From positions 40,047-104,046 of the forward strand of contig NZ_BJVJ01000011.1 of the NCBI RefSeq assembly GCF_007989085.1: 64,000 nucleotides of DNA, written 5' to 3'. Positions 47,960-55,984 of this stretch are shown here, piece after piece. This stretch comes from Pseudonocardia sulfidoxydans NBRC 16205. GTDB taxonomy: Bacteria; Actinomycetota; Actinomycetes; Mycobacteriales; Pseudonocardiaceae. Within the stretch, counting starts at the first letter, position 1, and the number at the start of each line of letters is the position of its first letter. Both the position numbers and the translations under genes were made by a program. The notes under the pieces were generated by a model. The model was not told the origin of the DNA and ran no database searches. It was given only the letters and a program-made list of their open reading frames with translations.

Positions 47960-48463
47960 GTGACGGTCGCAATTCAGCAGTTGATCTGGCGGGTCGAGAA
48001 CATCCGCGACGCCTTCCACCGGGCAGTGTTCGTCGACCGTGACGTCGACGCCGCGATGGCCGCCGCCGGGTCCGACTGCACGTTCGCCTACTCCCCGATG
48101 GGCACCGGCGCCGGGCCCGACGGCCTGCGCGCCTTCCTCACCGACGACGTCCTCCCCCACCTCCCCGCCGGGCTCACCTTCCGCCGCGTCACCCGCACCG
48201 CGGACCAGCGCCGTGTCGTCGAGGAGAACCTGGTCTCGTTCACCCACGACCGCGACCTCCCGTGGCTGCTGCCCGGAATCCCGGCGACCGGCCGCGACGT
48301 CGAGGTCCGCGCCGTCTCCATCGCGGCGTTCAAACACACGACGCACCTCGGCGACATCAGCACCCGCATCACCAGCTACCGCGTCCTCTGGGACCTCTGG
48401 TCGACGCTCACCCAGCTCGACGCCGACCCGGCGATGCTGCACCGCCCCGCCGTCCCCCTGTGA
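47960..48463 (+). CDS. NTF2-like (SnoaL-type) protein
   Basis: A 167-residue protein with the helix and curved sheet pattern of NTF2-like/SnoaL proteins: RDAFHRAVFVDRDVDAAMAA, the GSDCTFAYSPMGTGAGPDGL loop, then RVVEENLVSFTHDRDLPWLL and VSIAAFKHTTHLGDISTRIT. Such proteins bind or cyclise small hydrophobic substrates. GTG with AGGAGC upstream. It is divergent from a FadR-type regulator, which probably controls it. Its stop lies 4 bp from the convergent DUF6226 gene. Confidence 0.7.
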   Translation: MTVAIQQLIWRVENIRDAFHRAVFVDRDVDAAMAAAGSDCTFAYSPMGTGAGPDGLRAFLTDDVLPHLPAGLTFRRVTRTADQRRVVEENLVSFTHDRDLPWLLPGIPATGRDVEVRAVSIAAFKHTTHLGDISTRITSYRVLWDLWSTLTQLDADPAMLHRPAVPL

Positions 48464-48467
48464 GTGG

Positions 48468-49121
48468 TCAGCCCAGCCAGCTGCGGCCGATCAACACCTC
48501 GGTCCCCTCCGGAACACGCACGTCCTCGCGGTCGGCCAGGCGTCGGCACAGCTCCATCAGCGCGACGTGGCGACCCGTCCCGCTCGAGCTGCCGCCGTGG
48601 GGCCACCACCGTGCCTGCCATCCGTCGCCGCAGAGGACCACCAGCGGGCCGTCCACGACGGTCCCGATCGTCTCGTCGATCGCGTCGAGCAGATCGTCCG
48701 ACCCTCGGTCGCAGGCGTCGCAGCCGCAGTCGGGCAACGACTGGAGGACGACGTCGGGGCGGGCGGCGCAGAGGTCGAGCAGCGGAAACGGCTCGTCGCG
48801 CGTCAGCAGCAGCAACGGCAGGGTGCCCGGCCGCGACGACGCCAGCCGGAACCCGCCACCATCCGGCAGCGCGAACGAGGCGACGTCGGGAAGTTCGGCC
48901 AGTTCCTCGGCCCACACCCGGGCCCGGCTGTGGACGACCCCGTATCTGCCGGGGTCCGTGAGCCGGGAGTACTCCTCGTCGCGCGGCAAGGCCCCCTCCG
49001 GATGCGGGTCGGGCCACGACCGCGTCGCGAGTCGGCGGTGGCGCGCCGCGACCCGGGCCTGGAGATCCGCTGCTCCCACGAGGCGACCATAGGAGGCTCC
49101 GGTGCGAGCGTGCACTCGCAT
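48468..49121 (-). CDS. DUF6226 family protein
   Basis: A 217-residue soluble protein resembling DUF6226: DEEYSRLTDPGRYGVVHSRARVWAEELAEL, then FPLLDLCAARPDVVLQSLPDCGCDACD with a cluster of four Cys, and WWPHGGSSSGTG. The CGCDACDxGSDDLLDAID segment looks like a small metal- or structure-forming loop. Function unknown. The ATG (MRVHARTG) has only a weak site; a GTG at 49079 is an alternative start. Confidence 0.65.
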   Translation of the reverse strand: MRVHARTGASYGRLVGAADLQARVAARHRRLATRSWPDPHPEGALPRDEEYSRLTDPGRYGVVHSRARVWAEELAELPDVASFALPDGGGFRLASSRPGTLPLLLLTRDEPFPLLDLCAARPDVVLQSLPDCGCDACDRGSDDLLDAIDETIGTVVDGPLVVLCGDGWQARWWPHGGSSSGTGRHVALMELCRRLADREDVRVPEGTEVLIGRSWLG

Positions 49122-49147
49122 TTCGTCCACGTGTCCAGCACACCGCT

Positions 49148-49207
49148 GCCGAGACCAACAGGAGTGCTGTTGCTGAGCGCGTCGACAGCACTCCTGTCGG
49201 TCTCGGC
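49148..49207. repeat. Diverged relative of palindromic family 2 (60 bp)
   Basis: GCCGAGACCAACAGGAGTGC(TGT) pairs with the opposite arm over 23 bp with a single G-T position, around a 14-base centre TGCTGAGCGCGTCG. It keeps the outer GCCGAG/CTCGGC and the ACAGGAG/CTCCTGT blocks of the 63-bp family but differs in several paired bases, changed in both arms. It stands past the 3' end of tRNA-Gly. Confidence 0.85.
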
Positions 49208-49273
49208 GACGGCGGTACGGCGCACGAGAAAGGCGGCGCCCCCGAATCGGTGGCACCGCCTCTGACCTGCTGG

Positions 49274-49344
49274 AGCGGGCGACGGGAATCGAACCCGCGT
49301 AGCTAGTTTGGAAGACTAGGGCTCTACCATTGAGCTACGCCCGC
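49274..49344 (-). tRNA. tRNA-Gly (anticodon UCC)
   Basis: A 71-nt cloverleaf: acceptor GCGGGCG/CGCCCGC, D-arm GCTC-AATGGTA-GAGC, anticodon arm CTAGT-CTTCCAA-ACTAG with TCC, T-arm around TTCGATT, discriminator T. CCA is not encoded. It is transcribed toward the diverged palindromic element at 49148, which may terminate it. Confidence 0.96.
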
Positions 49345-49384
49345 GTGACCGGTTGCCCGGCCCCCTCAGCGTAGCGGACCCGCT

Positions 49385-49942
49385 TCAGCGGTTGACCGCG
49401 TCCCCGTCGCACGCGAGGGAGTCGTCGGGGTCCACGGGCCATGCGTCGAGGTCAGGGCTCCGCAGGATCGCGTCGATCAGCCCCACGGTGCCGCCGACGA
49501 GCGTCGAGTCGAAGTCGATCTCCGACGCCACGCACCACGAGCGGTCGGCCGCCCAGAACAGCGTGGGCGACTGCGTCTCGAACTCACCCCACGACCAGGT
49601 GCGCCCGAACCGGACCGCCTCGCGCAACGACCCCGAGAACACGATGTGATCGCGGTACGGCAGCCGCAGGCGCGGCCCGTCGACAACCTCACGGGGCAGC
49701 GCGGGCGGGACCTTCCGGTCGCTGCCCACGATGACGACGAACGGGCTGCCGTGGATCCAGCCGAAGCCCTCCCACAGCGCGAAGAAGCTCGGCGTCTGCG
49801 GGTCGTCGAGGAGCCTCAGCAGGGCGTCGAGGGTCGCGCGGCCGAGGTTGCCCATGTCGGGGGCGACGCCACGCCAGCGCGCGAAGAGCTCGATCGGGGT
49901 GCCGGGTGGGACGGCGATGGCGTTCCACTGGGCCAGCTCCAT
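49385..49942 (-). CDS. Hypothetical protein, 185 residues
   Basis: A soluble protein beginning MELAQWNAIAVPPGTPIELF. It is Trp- and Asp-rich, with FALWEGFGWIHGSPFVVIVGSD, PYRDHIVFSGSLREAVRF and SPTLFWAADRSWCVASEIDF. No domain is recognised, but the alternating strands and conserved-looking Trp residues suggest a compact globular fold found in other actinobacteria. No signal peptide or membrane helix. It lies between two tRNA genes. The ATG has no strong ribosome-binding site. Confidence 0.7.
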   Translation of the reverse strand: MELAQWNAIAVPPGTPIELFARWRGVAPDMGNLGRATLDALLRLLDDPQTPSFFALWEGFGWIHGSPFVVIVGSDRKVPPALPREVVDGPRLRLPYRDHIVFSGSLREAVRFGRTWSWGEFETQSPTLFWAADRSWCVASEIDFDSTLVGGTVGLIDAILRSPDLDAWPVDPDDSLACDGDAVNR

Positions 49943-50032
49943 GCCGACGATCCTGCATCGCAGCCGGACGCCGGCGCATCGCCTCGCATCCGGATGCCGC
50001 GATGCGGACGAGCGGGCATAGACTGCCACCGA

Positions 50033-50109
50033 CGGGGTGTGGCGCAGCTTGGTAGCGCACTCGCTTTGGGAGCGAGGGGCCGTGGGTTCAAATCCCGCCA
50101 CCCCGACCA
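50033..50109 (+). tRNA. tRNA-Pro (anticodon UGG), CCA encoded
   Basis: A 77-nt cloverleaf: acceptor CGGGGTG/CACCCCG, D-arm GCGC-AGCTTGGTA-GCGC, anticodon arm CTCGC-TTTGGGA-GCGAG with TGG, T-arm GTGGG-TTCAAAT-CCCGC, discriminator A and a genomically encoded CCA. Read forward, isolated from the tRNA-Gly gene on the other strand. Confidence 0.97.
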
Positions 50110-50287
50110 GATCCGGCGCGATCATCGGGCGCCGTCGACGCATGTGTCGTGTCCGCGCCCGCCGTTGCGGTGCCGGTCGGGTGTCCGTCTCGGTGCGAAT
50201 CGCACCGCTGGAGAACAATCCTGTGAACGTGTGACGAGCGCCACTTCCGTTGGGCGAGCGATCTTGGAAAACTGCTCGACTGAAGGT

Positions 50288-50725
50288 GTGGATTTCGACC
50301 AGGTTCGCCGTGTCGTCGCCGGCTACTCCGCCACCCGCATGATCGAGGCCGACGGCGACGTCTTCGCCATCTTCGACCCCGACCACGACTACGAGACGCG
50401 TCCCCGGCAGGGCTGGGCGACGATCGTGACGTCGAACGTCAACGACGACGCCTCCGACCTCGACCGGCCGGGCGTCTTCCGGCTCAACATCGGGCTGCCG
50501 AAGGCCCGTTTCGCCGAGGTGGTCGACCCGGACCGCGAGTACGACGCGACGGCGCTCGACGTCGTCATGCCCCATCCCGTCTACGGCGCCTACCACTGGG
50601 TGTGCGTGCTGAACCCGGACCGCACCTGGCCCGCGGTGCAAGGGCTCCTCGACGACGCCCACGCCTTCGCGGTGCGCCGGCACGAGAACCGGACGCGTCG
50701 CCGGCCCGTCACGCCGCCGGCGTGA
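50288..50725 (+). CDS. DUF6194 family protein
   Basis: A 145-residue protein with the DUF6194 layout: short N-terminal helix, MIEADGDVFAIFDPDHD, WATIVTSNVNDDASDLDRPGVFRLNIGLPKARF (landmarks only; the key segment is VFRLNIG) and HPVYGAYHWVCVLNP. Family function is unknown. I start at the GTG giving VDFDQVRRVVAGYS because relatives begin close to it; a GTG at 50231 would add 19 residues. Confidence 0.75.
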   Translation: MDFDQVRRVVAGYSATRMIEADGDVFAIFDPDHDYETRPRQGWATIVTSNVNDDASDLDRPGVFRLNIGLPKARFAEVVDPDREYDATALDVVMPHPVYGAYHWVCVLNPDRTWPAVQGLLDDAHAFAVRRHENRTRRRPVTPPA

Positions 50726-50789
50726 GCTCCAGCCCCCGACGCTGCGCTGACGACGGGCCGATGACCGGCGCCGACCTATGATCGGCGCC

Positions 50790-51503
50790 GTGACGACCTT
50801 CATCCTGGTGGCGGGCTCGTTCCACGGCGGATGGTGCTGGCTGCGGACCGCGAAGTTGTTGCGCGACAGGGGCCACACGGTGTTCACGCCGTCGCTGACC
50901 GGGATGGGCGAGCGGGCGCACCTCACGACGTCGACGGGGATCGGGCTGCAGACCCACGTCGACGACGTCCTCGCGCTCGTCGACGCCGAGGAGCTGTCCG
51001 AGGTGGTGCTGGTCGGGCACAGCTACGCGGGTGTGGTGGTGGGCAGCGTCGTCGACCGGCGGCCGGAGGCGTTCCGCCGCGTCGTCTACCTGGACGCGCT
51101 GGTCCCGGAGGACGGTCGGTCGGTGATCGACCTGCTCGGCCCCGCGGGCGGCTACTTCCTCGACCGCGCCGACGAGGACCCCGGCGTGATCCCGCTCGAC
51201 GAGGAGTCGCTCGACCGGTGGGGGCTGGTCGAGCCGGGCGACCGGGACTGGGTGCGGCGGCAGGCGAGTCCGCAGCCGCTGGCGACGTTCACCGACACGG
51301 CGTCGATGCGCCGCCCGGCCACCGGGGCGGGCATCCCCGCGACCTACGTCTACGCGACGATCAAGCCGCGGGTGGACCTGTTCACCGAGATCGCGGCGCG
51401 GACGAAGGCCGACCCGGCGTGGAGCTACGTCGAGGTCGAGGGCCCGCACGACTGCATGATCACCCACCCCGTCGAGACCGCGGCGGTGCTCGCGGTGTTG
51501 TGA
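50790..51503 (+). CDS. Alpha/beta hydrolase, MEST/salicylate-esterase-like
   Basis: A 237-residue alpha/beta hydrolase: VTTFILVAGSFHGGWCWLRT opening (oxyanion HGGWCW), nucleophile VLVGHSYAGVV, and the terminal EGPHDCMITHPVETA with the catalytic His. This short form resembles the plant methyl-esterase/hydroxynitrile-lyase-like group common in actinobacteria. The GTG seven bases after TATGAT is preferred over an ATG that forms part of that hexamer, implying a leaderless mRNA. Substrate unknown. Confidence 0.88.
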   Translation: MTTFILVAGSFHGGWCWLRTAKLLRDRGHTVFTPSLTGMGERAHLTTSTGIGLQTHVDDVLALVDAEELSEVVLVGHSYAGVVVGSVVDRRPEAFRRVVYLDALVPEDGRSVIDLLGPAGGYFLDRADEDPGVIPLDEESLDRWGLVEPGDRDWVRRQASPQPLATFTDTASMRRPATGAGIPATYVYATIKPRVDLFTEIAARTKADPAWSYVEVEGPHDCMITHPVETAAVLAVL

Positions 51504-51522
51504 TCCGGGTTATCGTCGGGTC

Positions 51523-51573
51523 GTGCGTTCCACTCGGCTCACCTGGTGGCGACTGCTCGTCGCAGCCGGATAG
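51523..51573 (+). CDS. Tryptophan leader peptide upstream of trpS
   Basis: GTG CGT TCC ... encodes the 16-residue peptide MRSTRLTWWRLLVAAG ending in TAG. Two adjacent Trp codons (51544-51549) in a peptide this short are highly unlikely by chance, and the frame lies about 95 bp before trpS. The GTG is six bases after TATCGT, so the message is probably leaderless. By analogy with the attenuator of auxiliary trpS1 in Streptomyces, ribosome stalling at the Trp codons when charged tRNA-Trp is low should set the downstream RNA structure. Confidence 0.8.
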   Translation: MRSTRLTWWRLLVAAG

Positions 51574-51661
51574 ACGCATGTCCGCGGGCTGCACGAGCAG
51601 CCCGCACCTCTCCTCGCAGGAGGCCGGTCGGCTGCGCGTGCGGCCCCGATCCCCGAGGAGA
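51551..51661 (+). promoter_or_regulatory. Trp attenuator with alternative hairpins and SD sequestration
   Basis: CTGCTCGTCGCAGCC (in the leader frame just after the Trp codons) can pair with GGCTGCACGAGCAG (51588-51600) with one bulge. The same downstream strand alternatively forms a perfect 9-bp hairpin GCGGGCTGC/GCAGCCCGC (51584-51605). A third helix pairs TCTCCTCG (51609-51616) with CGAGGAGA (51654-51661), which is the trpS ribosome-binding site, and GGCTGC near 51630 can compete for GCAGCC. The set of exclusive helices fits an attenuator; whether it acts on transcription or translation is not decided by the sequence. Confidence 0.7.
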
Positions 51662-51666
51662 CGACC

Positions 51667-52707
51667 ATGGATTCCTACGCCGCCACCGTCGCGCGCATGC
51701 CCGCCCTGCGCGACGCGGTCGCCGCCGACCCGGCGCGGCACCGGGTCCTGACCGGTGAACGCCCCACCGGTCCCCTGCACCTGGGGCACCTGCTGGGCAC
51801 GATCGTCGAGCGGGTCCGGCTGCAGCGCGCGGGCGTCGAGACGGTCGTGATCCTGGCCGACTACCAGGTGATCACCGACCGCGAGGTCGCCCAGCGCCTG
51901 CCCGAGTACGTGCGCGGCGCGGTGCTCGACCAGCTCGCCGCCGGGCTCGACCCGCAGGACACGACGTTCTTCGTGCACTCGGGAGTCCCGGCGCTCAACC
52001 AGCTGATGCTGCCGTTCCTGAGCCTGGTGTCAGAGGCGGAGCTGCACCGCAACCCGACTGTCCGCGCCGAACACGCGCTGTCGGGCCGCGCGCTGTCCGG
52101 GCTGATGCTCACCTACCCCGTCCACCAGGCCGCCGACATCCTGTTCTGCAACGCCGACCTGGTTCCCGTGGGCAAGGACCAGCTCCCCCACGTCGAGCTG
52201 ACCCGGGTGATCGCGCGCCGCTTCGCCGAGCGCTACGCCCCCGTCTTCCGGGTGCCGGAGCCGATGCTCACCGACGCCCCCGACATCCCCGGCCTCGACG
52301 GCCAGAAGATGTCGAAGTCGCGGGGCAACGCGATCGTCCTCGGCATGTCCCCCGACGAGACCGCCGCCCTGATCCGCAAGGCGCGCACCGACAGCGACCG
52401 GCGGATCACCGTCGACCCGGACAACCGCCCCGGCGTCTTCGGACTGTTGTCGACGGCCGCGCTCTGCACCGGGCGCACCCCGTCCGAGATCGCGGAGGAG
52501 GTCGGCGACGGCGGGGCGGGACTGCTGAAGAAGGTGACGACGGAGGCCGTCAACACCTACCTCGCGCCGCACCGGGCCCGGCGTGCCGAGCTGGCCGCCG
52601 AACCCGGGCTCGTCGAGGAGATCCTGGAGCGCGGCAACGAACGCGCGAACGCGATCGCCGACGCCACCCTCGACGAGGTTCGGGAGGCGATGGGGATGCG
52701 CTACTGA
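51667..52707 (+). CDS. trpS: Tryptophanyl-tRNA synthetase, auxiliary (TrpS1) type
   Basis: A 346-residue class I synthetase charging tRNA-Trp. Signature motifs: HLGHLLGT (HIGH) at about 38-45 and GLDGQKMSKSRG (KMSKS). Segments VVILADYQVITDRE, VPALNQLMLPFLSLVS and TYPVHQAADILFCNADLVPVGKDQ resemble the Streptomyces TrpS1 type, an auxiliary, indolmycin-insensitive synthetase, more than housekeeping TrpS, judged from memory. GAGGAG precedes the ATG and is complementary to an upstream leader segment. A Trp leader peptide lies upstream, so expression is probably raised when Trp-tRNA is scarce. A family 3 palindrome follows 20 bp after the stop. Confidence 0.93.
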   Translation: MDSYAATVARMPALRDAVAADPARHRVLTGERPTGPLHLGHLLGTIVERVRLQRAGVETVVILADYQVITDREVAQRLPEYVRGAVLDQLAAGLDPQDTTFFVHSGVPALNQLMLPFLSLVSEAELHRNPTVRAEHALSGRALSGLMLTYPVHQAADILFCNADLVPVGKDQLPHVELTRVIARRFAERYAPVFRVPEPMLTDAPDIPGLDGQKMSKSRGNAIVLGMSPDETAALIRKARTDSDRRITVDPDNRPGVFGLLSTAALCTGRTPSEIAEEVGDGGAGLLKKVTTEAVNTYLAPHRARRAELAAEPGLVEEILERGNERANAIADATLDEVREAMGMRY

Positions 52708-52726
52708 GCGGCGGCACCACATCCGC

Positions 52727-52776
52727 GCGCAACCTCACGGTCGTCCCGGCCGCGAAACGCAGCAGTGAGGTTGCGC
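52727..52776. repeat. Palindromic element family 3, single copy
   Basis: GCGCAACCTCAC pairs perfectly with GTGAGGTTGCGC across a 26-base spacer, between convergent trpS and MFS genes. The right arm AGCAGTGAGGTTGC is identical to that of the tandem units at 4384; here the left arm has T where they have G, restoring full pairing. Confidence 0.92.
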
Positions 52777-52784
52777 TCGGGCTC

Positions 52785-53951
52785 CTACTCCGGACCCGGC
52801 TCTCGCAGGAACGCCGACAGCACCACCGCCACGACCGGGACGACCGCAAGCACGATCAGCGCGCCGCGAGGGCCGTGCGCCTCCGCGACCAGGCCCAGCA
52901 GCGGCAGGAACAGCCCGCCCGCGCTGACCGCCAGGCCGAGGGTGACGCCGGCGGCGGTGCCGGGGCGCGTCGGCAGGTAGTCCTGCCCCAGCTTCACCAG
53001 GACCGCGAACGGGACGTTGGTGACGAGGCCGACCAGCAACGCGAACGGCAGCGCCACGTACTGGTTGCCGCACAACAGCATCGCGACGAGAGCGGGGATC
53101 AGCAGCGCGTTGCCGAGCCGGACGGTGCGGACCATGCCGATGCGGTCGGCGATCCGGCCGCCGGCCAGCGTCCCCAGCACCCCTCCACCCAGCTGCAACG
53201 TCAGCGCCAGGCCGCCCAGCCAGGGCGTCGAGCCGAGGTTGCGGATCCAGTAGAGCGCGATGAACGTGTTGACCCCGAACGCCACCGTCGACCGGACGAC
53301 CTCGACGGCGGTCAGCGTCGCGAACAACCGCGGCCTGTCGACGCCCGTCGCGCGGACCGACGCCGACGCCGCCCGGTTCGTCGTGCGCTGGTGGCGCAGC
53401 AGCACGAACGCCATCAGCACCGCGGGCGGGATGAACAGCGCGGTGGCGCCGACACCGAACGCGTCGAGCGCGGGGGTCGCGAGCGCGGGAGCGACGAAGA
53501 AGCCGACGCTGCCGCCCGCCGCGAAATAGCTCATCGCGGTGGCGCTGCCCCCGGCGGCGAGCCGGGCGTCGCGGCCCGCGGGCGGGTGGAACATCGCCAC
53601 GCCCAGCCCGGAGACCAGCAGCGACAGGAACATCAGGGGGTACGACGGGACGAGCCCGGCGACGCCGGCGCCGATCCCGGCGAGCGCAAGCCCGAGCGGC
53701 GACATCCACGGCATCCGGCGCCGGTCGGCGAGCAGGCCGACGGCGATCTGCGGGAGCGAGCTGCCGAGCGTCGCGGCCAGGGCCAGGCCGGAGGCGCCGA
53801 GGTAGCCGACGTCGCGCTGCAGCACGAAGTACGGCACGGCCGCGGGGACGAGCCCCTGGTAGAAGTCGTCGACGGCGTGGGCGGCGGCCCACAGGCGCAT
53901 GCGTCGCCACGGGGTTGCCGCGACCGGCGCGATGGTCTCGGAGGTGCTCAC
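52785..53951 (-). CDS. MFS transporter, fosmidomycin-resistance (Fsr)-like
   Basis: A 388-residue major facilitator with twelve helices. AHAVDDFYQGLVPAAVPYFV, a HAxxDFYxGxxP motif, is typical of the Fsr/YfcJ-type drug or metabolite exporters; LLADRRRMPWMSPLGL is the loop 2-3 motif and GGRIADRIGMVRTV its second-half equivalent. GTG start. An AraC-family regulator diverges 53 bp away and probably controls it. Substrate cannot be told from sequence. Confidence 0.88.
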   Translation of the reverse strand: MSTSETIAPVAATPWRRMRLWAAAHAVDDFYQGLVPAAVPYFVLQRDVGYLGASGLALAATLGSSLPQIAVGLLADRRRMPWMSPLGLALAGIGAGVAGLVPSYPLMFLSLLVSGLGVAMFHPPAGRDARLAAGGSATAMSYFAAGGSVGFFVAPALATPALDAFGVGATALFIPPAVLMAFVLLRHQRTTNRAASASVRATGVDRPRLFATLTAVEVVRSTVAFGVNTFIALYWIRNLGSTPWLGGLALTLQLGGGVLGTLAGGRIADRIGMVRTVRLGNALLIPALVAMLLCGNQYVALPFALLVGLVTNVPFAVLVKLGQDYLPTRPGTAAGVTLGLAVSAGGLFLPLLGLVAEAHGPRGALIVLAVVPVVAVVLSAFLREPGPE

Positions 53952-54004
53952 CCGACAACGATCGCCGGCACGGGGACGACGGGCTTCCGATAATCTGCCG
54001 TTCG

Positions 54005-54751
54005 ATGTCGCAGATCCGCCACTCCCCGAACGCGCCCACCCTGGTCGAGGCGCACGCGGCGGGCGACGTCATCGACCGGCACCGCCACGACGACCACCAG
54101 CTCATCTACGTCAGCACCGGCGTCCTGGCGATCAGCACCGCCCGCGGGGCGTGGGTGGCCTCCAGCGACCGCGCCGTCTGGGTGCCCGCCGGCATCTGGC
54201 ACGAGCACCGCTTCTACGGGCACACGGCCATGCACTCGCTCGGCTTCCCCCTCGACGACGCCCCGCTGCCCGACGACTCACCGACGGTCCTGGCCGTCGG
54301 CGGGCTGTTGCGTGAGCTGCTCATCGCCTGCACCGAACCCGACCTGCCCGGGCCCGAGGCGGGCCGGCTGCGGGCGGTGCTCGCCGATCGGCTGCGCCGC
54401 GCGGTGGTGCAGCCGCTGGTGCTGCCCACCCCCGTCGACGCCCGGCTCGCCGACGCCTGCGCGGCCGTCGAGCACGACCTGGCGCACCCGCGGTCGCTGG
54501 GCGAGCTGGCGCGATCGGTCGGGACGAGCGAGCGGTCGCTGACGCGGCTGTTCCGCACCGAGTTCGGCATGACCTACCCGCAGTGGCGCACCGCGATGCG
54601 GGTGTTCCACGCGATGATCCACCTGGCCGAGGGCGCGACCGTCACCGAGACCGCGCACCGCTGCGGCTTCGCGACGACCAGCGCCTTCGTCGACACCTTC
54701 GCCCGCACGATGGGCCACACCCCGGGCACCCACCGCCTGACCAGCGGCTGA
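54005..54751 (+). CDS. AraC-family transcriptional regulator
   Basis: A 248-residue regulator with an N-terminal cupin sensor (VIDRHRHDDHQLIYVSTGVL, WVPAGIWHEHRFYGH, with three His in metal- or ligand-site positions) and a C-terminal double helix-turn-helix (LGELARSVGTSERSLTRLFR; AEGATVTETAHRCGFATTSAFV). GATAAT lies ten bases before the ATG. It diverges from the MFS exporter gene, the standard regulator-exporter pairing for this family. A 40-bp palindrome follows its stop by 7 bp. Confidence 0.92.
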   Translation: MSQIRHSPNAPTLVEAHAAGDVIDRHRHDDHQLIYVSTGVLAISTARGAWVASSDRAVWVPAGIWHEHRFYGHTAMHSLGFPLDDAPLPDDSPTVLAVGGLLRELLIACTEPDLPGPEAGRLRAVLADRLRRAVVQPLVLPTPVDARLADACAAVEHDLAHPRSLGELARSVGTSERSLTRLFRTEFGMTYPQWRTAMRVFHAMIHLAEGATVTETAHRCGFATTSAFVDTFARTMGHTPGTHRLTSG

Positions 54752-54758
54752 GCCGGTC

Positions 54759-54798
54759 GTGAGCGGCAATAGTCGCGATAGCGACTATTGCCGCTCAC
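54759..54798. repeat. Palindromic element family 1, copy 3 (40 bp)
   Basis: A perfect 18-bp inverted repeat, GTGAGCGGCAATAGTCGC and complement, with a GATA centre, between convergent AraC and TfoX-like genes. The stop codon of the TfoX-like gene lies inside the right arm. Confidence 0.95.
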
Positions 54799-55145
54799 AG
54801 GGCCTTGCCGTCCCCCACGAACCGGTAGGCCTCCTGGGTCAGGGCGCGCCAGGTGTCGAGGTCGGAGCCGTGGACGGTGACCCACTCCTTCATCGGGCGG
54901 CCCTTGTTCGCGTCGAACGGGCCGCCCTCCCCCGCCGCGACCAGAGCGGCGACGCGGTCGCGCGGGAGCTTCAGGACCAGCGCACCACGGACGACCATCG
55001 CGAAGATCGAGCCGTCGACCTTCAGGGCGTGCGAGCCGAAGCGGCCGGTCGCGCCCGGCGGGGTCACGCCGGGGCGCGACACGAACTCGTCGACCAGCGT
55101 CTCGAACAGCTCCTCCACCGTCTCCACCCGCGAAGCAGACCACAC
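54795..55145 (-). CDS. TfoX/Sxy N-terminal-domain-like protein
   Basis: A 116-residue protein: [49 protein letters not shown] (the FGxxALKVxGKIFA core is the landmark) and [25 protein letters not shown]. This matches TfoX-N/MmcQ-like small proteins, often annotated TfoX/Sxy; no competence role is implied outside gamma-proteobacteria. The first GTG is used; a GTG six codons later is possible. Its last codons fall within a 40-bp palindrome. Confidence 0.75.
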   Translation of the reverse strand: MWSASRVETVEELFETLVDEFVSRPGVTPPGATGRFGSHALKVDGSIFAMVVRGALVLKLPRDRVAALVAAGEGGPFDANKGRPMKEWVTVHGSDLDTWRALTQEAYRFVGDGKAL

Positions 55146-55206
55146 CCCACCGATGAGTTCGCGGCACCCGAGTCGTCGCTACTCCTGGCGACGAAAGGAG
55201 AACCCG

Positions 55207-55941
55207 ATGGCACTGCCCCGCATCGCGAGCCGCGACGAGTGGCTGGCCGCACGCAAGGACCTCCTCGTGAAGGAGAAGGAGCTGACCCGCGCCCGCGACG
55301 CGCTGAACACACAACGCCGCGAGCTCCCGATGGTCGAGATCGAGAAGGACTACCGGTTCGCCGGCCCCGAGGGCGAGCTCGGACTGCTCGACATGTTCGA
55401 GGGGCGCCGCCAGCTCATGGTGGGGCACTTCATGTTCGACCCGTCGTGGGACGAGGGGTGCGCCAGCTGCAGCGCCGGTGCCGACGAGACCTCGCAGGGC
55501 CTGCTCGACCACCTGGCGACGCGCGACACGACGCTCGCGTACGTGTCGCGGGCCCCGCTGGACAAGATCGAGCGCTACAAGGCGGAGAAGGGCTGGACGT
55601 TCCGCTGGTACTCGTCGCACGGAAGCGAGTTCAACCACGACTTCCACGTGACGCTCGACGAGCGGGTGCAGCCTGCCGAGTACAACTACCGGCCCGCCGC
55701 CGAGTACGGCCCGACGTGGACCGGCGACGCGCAGCCGTTCGAGATGCCGGGTCTGAGCTGTTTCCTGCGCGACGGCGACCGCGTCTTCCACACGTACTCG
55801 CAGTACGCGCGGGGTGCGGAGTCGACGGGCGGCTCGTACTACTTCCTGGACCTGACGGCGCTGGGCCGGCAGGAGGACTGGGAGAAGCCGGAGGGCCGCG
55901 CCGACCACCCACGGACGAACCACCCCGACTTCGCGTCCTGA
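55207..55941 (+). CDS. DUF899 thioredoxin-like protein
   Basis: A 244-residue DUF899 protein: ALPRIASRDEWLAARKDLLV, DYRFAGPEGELGLLDMFEGRRQLMVGHFMFDPSWDEGCASCS (the landmark is FDPxWxxGCxxCS) and FHTYSQYARGAES. The family has a thioredoxin-like fold with a C-x2-C pair (C94 region) and unknown function. AAAGGAG precedes the ATG. A TIGR02960-type sigma factor follows 43 bp later; DUF899 genes are frequently next to such sigma genes, suggesting a common operon or target. Confidence 0.92.
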   Translation: MALPRIASRDEWLAARKDLLVKEKELTRARDALNTQRRELPMVEIEKDYRFAGPEGELGLLDMFEGRRQLMVGHFMFDPSWDEGCASCSAGADETSQGLLDHLATRDTTLAYVSRAPLDKIERYKAEKGWTFRWYSSHGSEFNHDFHVTLDERVQPAEYNYRPAAEYGPTWTGDAQPFEMPGLSCFLRDGDRVFHTYSQYARGAESTGGSYYFLDLTALGRQEDWEKPEGRADHPRTNHPDFAS

Positions 55942-55984
55942 GACAGCGCGATGAGTTCCGGGCGCGCGCGTCGTTGACACGGAC

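Noticed and set aside
51504..51666. T-box riboswitch upstream of trpS
   Set aside because: No T-box consensus (TGGNACCGCG-type) is present, while a Trp-codon leader peptide and competing helices explain the region better.
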